Below are positions 10,586-59,963 of a stretch of DNA of 64,000 nt, piece after piece (the first letter of the stretch is position 1; every line of letters begins with the position of its first letter). Source of the DNA: Rhipicephalus microplus (Eukaryota; Arthropoda; Arachnida; Ixodida; Ixodidae); NCBI RefSeq assembly GCF_043290135.1, contig NC_134705.1, positions 54,901,771-54,965,770 on the forward strand, given 5' to 3'. The notes under the pieces are model-generated. The model did not search any database. It saw only the letters and a list, made by a program, of their open reading frames with translations, and had not been told where the DNA came from. The position numbers and the translations under genes were made by a program.

Positions 10586-12540
10586 ACGGCTTTCAAGCGT
10601 TACTTCCGAGGCGCTTTAATAGGCAGTAAGCGAGGAAAGAAAACGCTTGCGCCTTACCCCTGACGTGGTCGTGAGGCTGAATGAGTCGATGCCGCGACGC
10701 GTCCAAGCCGTCATCCCCGTCAACGGAAACCTCACACGTTACTGAGAAAACGTGTGGCAAGACGCCTGGTGTTTACAACCTCACACAATAATTTCGTCGT
10801 CTTTCGGACTTGGGCGACCAGTCACGTGGTCACTTTTGCCGAGATATTCAATTCTCGCGCTCAGCTATGGCGCACGAAACTGCTCAGGCGCAGGTTCGTA
10901 GTCGTCGTCATCCACATGCTGACGGCTCGCCGAAAGTACAAGCTGTTATAGACCGAAGGATCCTGGGATAGTCAGTTGCCGCTTCGTGAGGAGCAGAAAT
11001 AATTTATTATCTTGCCAAGCGTGAAAATAAAAAAACGGCTCAATGGGGCCCCCTGTTTTTTTTTCTGAAACTGAGCAGCAGACGTTTATTGAGTTTTCAG
11101 GGACCAATCTGGAAGAGATAAACAATATAAAACTAAAACTAACCTGATCGTTTTAGCTATATCACGGAATCCCTGCTCCCGCCATTTATGGTAGCTTTTC
11201 TCACAGCTCCGATTGTTTTTATGGCGACTGTTCTCGCTCTATAGCACGTTTGAATCGCAAAGAAAATCCCTACTGTCAAACTTGTATAAACGTAAGAGCC
11301 AGGTATTTTACAGGTGATGCTGAGGTTTGTTTTAGAACCGCTTTTTTATTATTCAGATAATACTTCTATATTTGTAATTATGTTTTAATCTTTTAGGACT
11401 AGACGGCGGCTGCATTGAAGAAATATTTTATTAGCAGCTAAGTATTCTAACATTCAATAGTTTTTGTATTGTTTCGAAAGTACTGTATCTTTTTTTAAAC
11501 AGCATATATCTGGCAATTGAGGTTAGACTGTCTGTAACTGAAACTTCCGAAAAGCAGCTAAGTGCCACAGACAGCACTGTGCCACTCAATAAACGAAAAA
11601 AAAGTGGGCAGCTTGCACTGAAGGAGCAAGGCAAAATCACACTGAAGCTAATGGTTTCGTAGCAAGTCTGACCTTAGCTCAACTAGGCGTAACTAGGCAT
11701 AATTTGCATGATTCTGCGATATCAAACTCGAGTACTTCGGGTGGGCTTTGATGTCATGCACATTATTCAGTAATATTTATAAGTAATGTTAAGGCTAATT
11801 AAATTGATGTTTAGGTAAAGGAGACTCTACTCGCTCAGGAGTAATCAGCATCTTGTTGAGTTCGGATTCTCTGAGCTCATGAGAATTCGACTAAAATTAC
11901 GTTGATTATTTGTGTTTTAATAAGATGTTGCTCAAATAAAGCTAATCATAATTCAATTGGTTTGATGATGCTATGGCTAACCAAGCTTAATTAGTTTCAT
12001 CAATACTTCGCTGTTTGCCTAATACGAATTATTACACATATTTAGCCTGCTTATGCCACGTAAAATTCTGATATGTAAAGGGGAATTTAGCTGGACTTCA
12101 GAATGATAATAAACAGTCATAATTAGTATTCATTCCTTTTAGTAAAGAATAAATTTAAATTACAATAATTAGTGTGAAGTTGGTAACGAGTAATTAGTAT
12201 CTTACTGGCTTTCACTACTATGGGCTCATAGGGATGTCGACCAAGATTGATTGGCCGCGAAATGGTTTCCCTTGTCTAGACTAATTTTGCACGGCTATGT
12301 TAAGGATGAGCATGATCAAATTTGCCTAATTAGAATTGGCTAAACTCACTTCGACTCAACTGGGCTCACCTACGTTTAACTTCGCTTGACGTGAAACACG
12401 CCTGACTTATTTAAGGTTACACTGTGCTGGACTACATTTGAACAAGTTTGGCTCATTAACTTTGACTTAACCAAGCTCATTTAGGTGCAACTTGGATAAG
12501 CCCGAAAAAGGCAAGCTGGCCTGAGAAAATTTAATTTTGC
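10586..12540. other. AT-rich sequence without recognisable genes
   Basis: Nearly 2 kb of low-GC DNA. From about 11660 to 12520 short phrases such as CAACTAGGC, GGCTCA and AACTTTGACTTAACC recur loosely, suggesting a very old tandem repeat. No open frame with a motif was seen. Confidence 0.4.
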
Positions 12541-12925
12541 GCTTTTGGATTTGTCAGGTTGTGCATTGCTCGCTAAGCTTACTTATCTTAATCAGCCGGT
12601 GTCAATAGCAGCGTGAGCCGGCGCTCTAACCAGCTCCGTCGCAGCCACTACGTAAAAAAATGGCTTAGATTCGACGGAGCAATGAAAGCGCGACCCAGTT
12701 GTCGTTTTGGGTAAGAGCGCCATAACCGCGTCTAAAAAAGCGACATGAAAAGCCAGGTGATAAGACGGGTGGCGCATCTGCCCTTGCAGCAGGTGTCTCA
12801 TGGCTAGCTCGCACGTCGATGATTTCTGCCGCGCGATCCCGTGGTCTGCACATTGTTGATCGCCCCAGTACGTACTATTGCGATTTAAAGAAACGTGAAC
12901 AGCGGAAAGCGTTGCTTTCGACACA
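12541..12925 (-). repeat. Dispersed repeat F, copy 2 (inverted)
   Basis: Reverse-complement match to 7370-7720 over roughly 330 bp, with the same end (GATAAGTAAGCTTAGCG) and the same internal words. Together with copy 1 it makes a pair of inverted repeats about 5 kb apart. Confidence 0.75.
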
Positions 12926-13845
12926 GTTGAACTGCAGCCTTCTTAGACTCTGGCAAGCAGAACTTGTGCTGTAAGCCGGTGTCAACGTAGCTTTAGGATC
13001 TGGTTCCAACTTACGCTCATGCACCGCATGTGTATCAATTCCCAGTCCTTCCGGGCACTCGGAACACACACGTGGTCTAAAGGTGCCAGCCAGAACAACA
13101 TTTTTAATGTGCTATGGCGATGCCGGCCAAAAGCACGTGTAGAGTCGCCTAGTGACAGTCAAGGCATGTCGCAGTTCGGCCGAGTCTAAAGTCATGCTTT
13201 CCGAGCCGTTCACGCGTCGCGATAGTAGGCCATTGCAGTTGGACTAAACATGCACGGTGCATGCATCTAAGCGTGAGTCGCAATACGTATACCCTATTAT
13301 TGAAATGCGGCCTGCGAAAGAGTACGGCAAGAGTTTTGTGCCTCATACTACAGGCATACTGCACGTGAATCGCTGCTGTCAAGTGAAGCAGCTGCAGTCG
13401 CGCTTGAATAAACGCAATAAGTATACTTACTTGCACACTTCACTGGGCTCGTAGTTTCTCCTGCTGATTGCGGTTATATTCTTAGGCGGTGAAGCTCGGC
13501 GTTTTTAGTTGTAGACGGAAATCTGTGCAATTGCAAAACACCACACCGGCACGATTCCCGCGATGCTCTGTGAACTTCACAGGCAGTGCTCAGCAATCTC
13601 TTCCTCTTGCGCTCTGCTTGTTGCCGCATCAGATGACAGCGCAGTGATACTCGGATTACATTTTATAAGCGGGTGCAGCATGAACAGGTGCTTTTTTGCG
13701 TATTAAACTTCCAGAGCGACAGCATTTCATGCTAGCGAGGCGCACCTTGGCAGTTGCGAACAAATTGTGGCGTCTCTGAGAGCGAGAGCATACCACTGAA
13801 GGGGCCTGGGTGCGAGATAAGTGTGCTCTCGTCTATACCTTCGCC
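12926..13845. other. Unassigned sequence
   Basis: Nothing recognised. The open frames at 13436-13149 and 13257-13454 are short and without motifs. Confidence 0.3.
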
Positions 13846-14349
13846 ATCCATTGGTGTCACGTAACACCAAATGGGTATTTGTGAAGCTAACGACACTGCC
13901 GCGAGTGCATCACGAGCGTGGCATGTAGTGATGTTCTTACATGACACGCATCTCATGATTATCATATTTGCACCTGTAATGTACCTTCGTCATTCATTGA
14001 TGTCACGTAATACCAAGTTATGTATGTGTGAAGCAAGCGAAATGACCGCGAGCGCACCTTGAGCGTGGCGTGTAGTGATGACTAGTGATAACATGAAAAT
14101 TATGACATTCATATGATGATTTTCACGTTAGGGTCTGTCACCCATGTTCGCCATGCAGTGCTGTCATACTATACCGATGCCAGAGGAGCAAGACCATGAA
14201 ATGCAAATGGTGAAATTCATGGCATACATGTTATGATTTTCCTGTTATGGCTAGTCGATCATTCTCGTAAACAGTCATGTTTTGCAATACTAATTTTGGT
14301 ATCGATAGCATTATAGAGACGGCAAGTAGGACTGAATTTCGCAGGCGGC

Positions 14350-14382
<33 letters not shown>

Positions 14383-14383
14383 T

Positions 14384-14415
<32 letters not shown>

Positions 14416-14456
14416 TGCTTGATCGCCAAAGTTCGCAAAGAAATGCTTCGCATTTA
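13846..14456 (-). repeat. Composite tandem-repeat element, copy 4 (partial)
   Basis: Three ~146-bp monomers with CGTAACACCAAATGGG, GTGAAGCTAACGACAC and CTCATGATTATCATATTT, then a GATA microsatellite (14349-14415) and the left end block (AAATGCTTCGCATTTAATG at 14441). The right end block is missing. Confidence 0.8.
14349..14415 (+). repeat. (GATA)n microsatellite
   Basis: 67 bp of GATA units with one TTGA variant, inside the composite element. Confidence 0.97.
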
Positions 14457-14587
14457 ATGTAATAAAAAAGATAGCATGCTCAAGGTCATAAGGCGCGCGT
14501 GAATTTTTGCCATTTTGCCATTTTTTCCATTTGCCAATTGCCATTTTTTTCTGATAAGCTTCTGGCACTTTCGGCGGGACGAGAAAC

Positions 14588-15250
14588 ATGAGAATGCGTT
14601 TGCAGCGTGCGACAAATCTTTGTGGCTCCACTCGTACTAGACGAATCTTTGAAATTTTGCAACGTTTAATTCGTGAAGCAATAAGTTCTTGTGGTGAATC
14701 TATTCATGGTTACTTGAAAAAGTACTGCAGGGCCTTTTTAACGTTGCAACCAGGTGAACGCGTGGATGTCAGAAGAGAAGGAACTTACAGTGAAAGAAGT
14801 TGGGAAGACGCATTTTCTATAGTACTACATCGGTTACTAACCAGATGGAAGTATACCATAGTTTCGGACTTCACCAACACGGAGGTCGCTCACTCGTTAT
14901 CTTTGATATATTGCGTACGGGATAATCCACAGAGTTGGCACGTCGATCAGCTACCTCATTTGAGACCAGGTTGCTCGAGCTATTTATAAGGCCCATGAAG
15001 CACCGCCAGCACCTCTCGCATATACATATGCAGGTACCGAAAAGTGCTAACAGAGCTCGAGGTGACCACTGCTAATCTACCACTGTTCTTCACCCCGCGA
15101 ACCGCACCACTGCCATTTCAGCCGGACTGGCCGGCTCCCGCGGAGCCACTCGGAGTGCTTTTCAACCAAAATGAAGCCTTCTACATTTACTCATTTATTT
15201 TTGCCAGCGCACTCTGGTGCAAAATGCACAAATATTCAATAAACAAATAA
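14588..15250 (+). CDS. Hypothetical protein, possibly two exons (weak)
   Basis: An ATG at 14588 opens a 133-codon frame ending at 14989. Its composition looks protein-like (mixed charged, aromatic and hydrophobic residues, no low complexity), but I recognise no domain. A second open stretch begins after a TGCAG acceptor-like site near 15036 and runs to a stop at 15250, giving a proline-rich piece followed by a hydrophobic patch. An ATTCAATAAACAAATAA polyadenylation-like sequence overlaps its end (about 15235). No good donor for joining the two parts was established, so they may be unrelated. It lies between a tandem-repeat element and a SINE with no host-gene neighbours. Confidence 0.3.
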
Positions 15251-15479
15251 CAGAAGGTGGAAATCAAATTAACAGCAAAATAACAGGACGCAGAAAACTG
15301 CAAGGCCCAGTATATAACTAAGTGTGAAGAACGCTGTTTAGTTGAGTCACGTTGTTTGGATATCTTTATGACACCATACATTTTCAATGAACGTTTTAAT
15401 AAATCATCTCAGAACTCAAAGATCGCGCTCCGTAACATTACATGTAGATGTTCCACAACAGTAGTGAGAGACCAAAAGC

Positions 15480-15606
15480 CCCGCTGTGGTTTTCTAGTGA
15501 CTAAGGTACTCGGCTGCTGACCCGCCGGTCACGGGATTGAATCCCGACTGCGGCGGCTGCGATGCCAATGAAGACGGAAATGTTGTAGGCCCGTGGGCTC
15601 AGATTT
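15480..15606 (+). repeat. SINE-A, head half
   Basis: tRNA-like head with A box region TGGTTTTCTAGTGACTAAGG and B box region GGGATTGAATCCCG, then GCGGCGGCTGCGATGCC and CGGAAATGTTGTAGGCCCGT. It stops at CTCAGATTT, exactly where the 3' tail of the RTE element begins. The rest of the SINE is absent. Confidence 0.85.
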
Positions 15607-15626
15607 CATCATCATCATCAGCCTGA

Positions 15627-17096
15627 CTACGTCCACTGCAGGACAAAGGCCTCTCCTATGTTCCGCCAGTTAACTCGGTCCTGTGCTTGTTGCTGCCAGT
15701 TTATACCCGCAAACTTCTTAATCTCATCTGCCCACCTAACCATCTGTCTCCCCCTAACCCGCTTCCCTTCTCTGGGAATCCAGTTAGTTACCCTTAATGA
15801 CCAGCGGTTATCCTGTCTACGCGCTACATGCCCGGCCCATGTCCTATTCCTCTTCTTTATTTCAACTATGATATCCTTAACCCCCGTTTGTCCCCTAATC
15901 CACTCTGCTCTCTTCTTGTCTTTTAAGGTTACACCTACCATTTTTCTTTCCATTGCTCGCTGCGTCGTCCTCAATTTAAGCTGAACCCTCTTTGTAAGTC
16001 ACCAGGTTTCTGCTCCGTAGCTAAGTACCAGCAAGATACAGCTGTTATATACCTTCCTCTTGAGGGATAGTGGCAATCTACCTGTCATAATTTGAGAGTG
16101 CTTGCCGAATGTGCTCTTCCCCATTCTTATTCTTCTAGTTACTTCAATCTCGTGGCTAGGCTCTGCGGTTATTACCTGCCCTAGGTAGACATAGTCTTTT
16201 ACAACTTCAAGTGCACTATTACCTATCTCGAAGCGCTGCTCCTTTCCGAGGTTGTTGTACATTACTTTCGTTTTCTACAGATTAATTTTAAGACTTACAT
16301 TTCCGCTCTCCTTGTCTAACTCCGTAATCATGAGTTGCAATTCGTCCCTGAGCAATGCAATGTCATCGGCGAAGCGCAAGTTACTAAGGTATTCTCCATT
16401 AACTGTTATCCCTAACTGTTCCCATTCTAGGCTTCTGAAAACCTCCTGTAAGCACGCGGTAAATAGCATTGGGGAGATTGTGTCCCCCTCGCTTACACCC
16501 TTCTTGATTGGTATTCTGTTGCTTTCTTTATGAAGCACTATGGTAGCAGTTTATCCCCTGTAAATTTCTTCCAGAATGTTTATATATACTTCATCTACGC
16601 CCTGATTCAGCAGTGTCTGCATGACGGCTGATATTTCTACTGAATCAAACGCCTTCCCGTAATCTATGAAGGCTAGGTATAGTGGTTGGTTATACTCTGA
16701 GCATTTCTCTATTACCTGATTGATAGTATCAATGTGGTCAATTGTTGAGTAGTCTGTTCGAAATCCTGCTTGTTCCTTTGGTTGATGAAATTCTAATGTT
16801 TTCTTTACTCTGTTAGCAATTACCTTTGTAAATAGCTTGTACACTACAGAGAGCAAGCTAATCGGCCTGTAATTCTTCAAGTCCTTGTCATCTCCTTTCT
16901 TATGTAATAAGATGATGTCAGCGTTCTTCCAAGACTCTGGTACCTTTCCCGTCAGAAGACACCTCGTAAACAGGGTGGCTAATTTTTCTAACACAATCTG
17001 TCCTCCATCTTTCAGCAGATCTGATGTTACCTGATCCTCACCAGCAGCTTTGCCTCTTTGCATGCTATCCAAAGCTTTTCTGACTTCTTCTATCAT
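15627..17096 (-). pseudogene. RTE reverse transcriptase and C-terminal domain, copy A
   Basis: Broken open frames give the RT core in order: GKAAGEDQVTSDLLKDGG (17050), YRPISLLSVVYKLFTKVIANR (about 16870-16800), AGFRTDYSTIDHI, FIDYGKAFDSVE (motif A Asp), SEGDTISPMLFTA (motif B) and FADDIAL (motif C, catalytic DD, about 16360). The last part has the conserved W-A-G-H-V-A-R of RTE proteins and ends in a GEAFVLQW context. One TAA and several frame changes interrupt it. The enzyme would copy element RNA into DNA at a nicked target. Confidence 0.85.
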
Positions 17097-17140
17097 TACT
17101 GTTGGGGTGTCATCTGGGTTTACTGCTAGTTCTTATAGTA

Positions 17141-17553
17141 TTTCCTGTTTGTATAAGGAACTATAAACCCAGAAAAATGACACCCAGTACTTGTAAATGC
17201 ATGAAATTTTAAGTGTACCCCTTTCTGTTATAGCGTCTTATATTGGTTGCCTTTTTTCCCAAAAATTGTTTGTTTGTAAACACCCAAGTGTGCATCTATT
17301 CTGTACTTCATAAACAACCACTAGAATGTTATTTTCTTTTCTTTTTTCTTTCAATCATACGTGAGCACCGTATGGAGCTTGGTGTGCCATCGTTTCTGTT
17401 GCCTTGTACAAATGGGAGGTGGGGCTAGTCAAGCTGCTATAGCGCAGCTTTTTTCCTACTTTCCATGCCACAATTGTTTCTTGTTTGTGTAAATCACGGT
17501 GTATCGTTGTGGTGAAATAAATTTCAACTTTCAACTTTCAACTTTCAACTTTT
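17141..17553 (+). mobile_element. LINE 3'-UTR fragment nested in RTE copy A
   Basis: Comparison with copy B shows 413 extra bases here. They end in GTGAAATAAA followed by four copies of TTTCAAC, the shape of a non-LTR retrotransposon 3' end with a polyadenylation signal and simple-repeat tail. No coding sequence remains, so the clade cannot be told. Confidence 0.75.
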
Positions 17554-17830
17554 TTAAGGTCGTGGTTGTCTCGGCTACTGTACAGATCTCTGTAAAACTC
17601 CTCCGCTATTTTAACTATCCTATCCATATTGGTAGTTATTTGGCCTTCTTTGTCCCTTAGTGCATACATCTGACTTTTGCCTATCCCAAGTTTGCTCTTC
17701 ACTGCTTTGACGCTTACTCCGTTTTTCAGAGCGTGTTCAATTCTCTCCATGTTATACCTTCTTACATCCCATACTTTACGTCCATTAATCAATTTCGAAA
17801 TTCTGCCAGTTCTATTTTGTCTGTTGATCT

Positions 17831-19009
17831 TCACACTTTCATGATTTGACGCTTCTTAATTAGGTTCTTCGTTTCCTGGGAAAGCTTGCCAGTGTCCTGT
17901 CTAACTACCCTGCCTCCCACTTCCACAGCACACTCCATAATGATACTCGTCAGATTATCATTCATTGTATCTACGCTAAGGTTGGTTTCCTCACTAAGAG
18001 CCGAGTACCTGTTCTGCAGCGACACTCTGAATTCCTGTACTTTCCCTCTCAGTACTAGCAGATTGATTGGCTTCTTGCGTATCAGTTTCTGTCGTTCCTT
18101 CTTCAAGTCTAGGCGAATTCGAGACCGTACCATTCTATGGTCACTGCATCGTACCTTGCCAACCACTTCCACATCCTGCACGATTCCTGCGTGTGCAGTC
18201 ATTATAAAGTCTATTTCGTTCTTATTTTCGCCATTAGGGCTCTTCCATGTCCACTTGCGGTTTTCTCGTTTTCGGTAGAAGGTATTCAAAATCCGCAAAT
18301 TATTGCGTTCTGCGAATTCTACTAGCCGCTCTGTTCTGGCGTTTCTAGTGCCGATGCCATAATCTCCTACTGCCTGGTCTCCAGCCTGCTTCTTCCCTAC
18401 ATTTGCATTAAAGTCGCCCATCACTATTATATACTGTGTTTTTACCTTACTAATTGCCGATTCCACGTCTTCATAGAAGCTTTCAACTGAAGCGTCATCA
18501 TAGCTGGATGTAGGCGCGTAAGCCTGTACTTCCTTCATCTTGTATCTTTTATTCAGTTTATTTACAATACCTACCACCCTTTCATTAATGCTATAGTATT
18601 CCTCTATGTTGCCAGCTATGTTTCTGCGAATTAGTAACCCCACTCTCAGTTCTCGTCTGTCTGCCAAACCCCGATAGCAAAGGACGTGCCCATTCTGTAG
18701 CACAGTATAGGTCTCATCTGTCCTGCTAACCTCACTGAGCCCTATTATATCCCATTTAACACCCTCTAGCTCCCCGAATAGTACAGCTAGACTTCCCTCA
18801 CTAGATAAGGTTCTAGCATTAAATGTTGCCAAGTTCAGGTTGCAATGGCGGCCTGTCCGGATCCAGAGATTTTTAGCACCCTCTGCTGCGTTGCAGATCT
18901 TACCGCCACCGTGGTCAGTTGCTTCGCAGCTGCTGGGGACTGAGGGCCGTGAGTTATTTGACGTATGCATGTGGGAGGTAGTGGCCAGATGCTGCACCAG
19001 GGTGGCCAA
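17831..19009 (-). CDS. RTE apurinic-type endonuclease domain, intact 392-codon frame
   Basis: The ATG at 19009 opens a frame containing the hallmarks of AP-type endonucleases of LINEs: N-L-A-T-F-N-A-R-T-L near residue 60, I-I-G-L-S-E-V (catalytic Glu), Y-A-P-T-S, M-G-D-F-N-A-N-V-G (Asp/Asn pair), E-I-D-F-I and a final S-D-H-R (catalytic His). All catalytic residues I can check are present. The enzyme would nick target DNA to prime reverse transcription. The frame is intact to 17831, after which a frameshift separates it from the linker and RT. In copy B the same region carries a nonsense codon. Confidence 0.85.
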   Translation of the reverse strand: MATLVQHLATTSHMHTSNNSRPSVPSSCEATDHGGGKICNAAEGAKNLWIRTGRHCNLNLATFNARTLSSEGSLAVLFGELEGVKWDIIGLSEVSRTDETYTVLQNGHVLCYRGLADRRELRVGLLIRRNIAGNIEEYYSINERVVGIVNKLNKRYKMKEVQAYAPTSSYDDASVESFYEDVESAISKVKTQYIIVMGDFNANVGKKQAGDQAVGDYGIGTRNARTERLVEFAERNNLRILNTFYRKRENRKWTWKSPNGENKNEIDFIMTAHAGIVQDVEVVGKVRCSDHRMVRSRIRLDLKKERQKLIRKKPINLLVLRGKVQEFRVSLQNRYSALSEETNLSVDTMNDNLTSIIMECAVEVGGRVVRQDTGKLSQETKNLIKKRQIMKV

Positions 19010-19128
19010 TCCTTCTCTGGTGAGGAAGTGCGTTCCCGGCGGTGGTTACCGGTGAGGCCGCACCCCAAGCCTCTTAATGCAGTTCCATCAACACGCGGAT
19101 TTTTTTCTTTTTATTCCGGTTGGAACTG

Positions 19129-19200
19129 CACGGCACCGGGATTTGAACCACGGACCTCTTGCATGCGAGGCGGATGCTCTAACCACTACGCCATCGCCGC
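19129..19200 (-). other. tRNA-like 5' head of RTE copy A
   Basis: 72 bases with A box TGGCGTAGTGG, B box GGTTCAAATCC and complementary ends. The anticodon-loop position reads CTCGCAT, which would be a CGC (alanine) anticodon, but anticodon and T stems contain mismatches, so it is not called a functional tRNA. The same 72-base block starts copy B at 53560. Confidence 0.8.
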
Positions 19201-19622
19201 ATTTAGCAACTGTACCTAAAGCGCAAACACAGCGTGAGTTCGGAGTGTCTTCCAGGCCTAAGAAAAGTCACTCTCACTGTTGAGTCACAGGTGGTGGCGG
19301 TGCAGATCATCGTCATGATCAAGTTGGGCACAGTGAATTACAAACAAAATTAGGCATGCATTTTTGTGTATTTACAGAAATGGGCTTCTAAGAGAGAGCT
19401 TCCAAATAAAATCGTGCATGGAGATCACTTACCCATGCAGTTATAGCAAAAAAAAGAAATACATTGCAGCGCAGCGTGTAGAAGATGTGGAATTACATGG
19501 AGTGAATGCAAACCATCCTTGCTTACCGGGCACTTCTCAATGTCGTTGAATATGTCAGACATAGCCACTTGGCTCTCAGTCTTGCGTTTTCCTTCATTGA
19601 TGTTTAGCATCAATGAAGGAAG

Positions 19623-19746
19623 GCTCAGATTTGGGCGCACGTTAAAGAACCACAGGTAGTCGAAATTTCCGGAGCCCTCCACTACGGCGTCTCTCATAAT
19701 GTTATAGTGGTTCTGGGACGTTAAATACCACATGTCAATCATCAAT
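19623..19746 (+). repeat. SINE-A, tail half
   Basis: Starts at CTCAGATTTGGGCGCACG, continues through GAAATTTCCGGAGCCCTCC and ends at GGACGTTAAATACCACATG followed by TCAATCATCAAT. It is the 3' part of the same family whose head lies at 15480. Confidence 0.85.
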
Positions 19747-20191
19747 AGTAAGAGACCAAAGACATCTCAGAGAACTGAAGTTTTCGTATTTCATAGAAGA
19801 CTTTTTACCTCGGTTCTAGAGAGTGCACGGAAATTTTCTTGCTCTTCACTCATTTTGGAGTTGCTAATGCGGAAGGCATTTATATTTAAAACGAGAGGTA
19901 CTCTTGAACCTATATATTGCTGTTCTGACGACGCGTCACAGTAAGCAAGTTTTATCAGTATATTGTATATACTGCCCTAAATACTGGTGAACATGGTTTG
20001 CTGGAGGCAACTTTTGGGACGAATGTACATTATTTATTATTAGATTGTAATGTCCCAAAATGACCGCGTAACATACCAAATGTACGAGGTATATCTCCTC
20101 TAAGCTCTCCTCGCTTTCGCACATGCGGAAGTTATAAATTATTTACAGCCAGTCAGACCACAATGATTACTTAATGCTAATATGCACTCAC
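19747..20191. other. Unassigned sequence (P450 intron)
   Basis: AT-rich, nothing recognised. Confidence 0.35.

Positions 20192-59963
<39,772 letters not shown>

Larger units (their letters stand above)
15607..19200 (-). mobile_element. RTE-clade LINE, copy A, near full length with a nested insertion
   Basis: The element reads right to left: tRNA-like head (19200-19129), 5' UTR, AP-type endonuclease frame (19009-17831), linker, reverse transcriptase, C-terminal region and a (TGA)n tail at 15620-15607. Simple-repeat 3' tails are typical of the RTE clade, and the RT and C-terminal wording (for example GVTLKDKKRAEWI and WAGHVARR) matches insect and tick RTE-type endonuclease-reverse transcriptases. 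It differs from copy B by scattered substitutions only, which shows that 17553-17141 is an insertion. Frameshifts near 17834, 16540, 16265 and 15975 break the RT part, so this copy is inactive as read. Confidence 0.9.

Noticed and set aside
13149..13454. Search for the P450 haem-binding exon here and elsewhere in 1-20191
   Set aside because: No F-x2-G-x-R-x-C-x-G pattern was found on the minus strand in any open stretch; the exon is taken to lie outside the window.
15658..18325. Plus-strand frames at 15658-15984, 16252-16533 and 17886-18278
   Set aside because: Antisense shadows of the RTE element on the minus strand.
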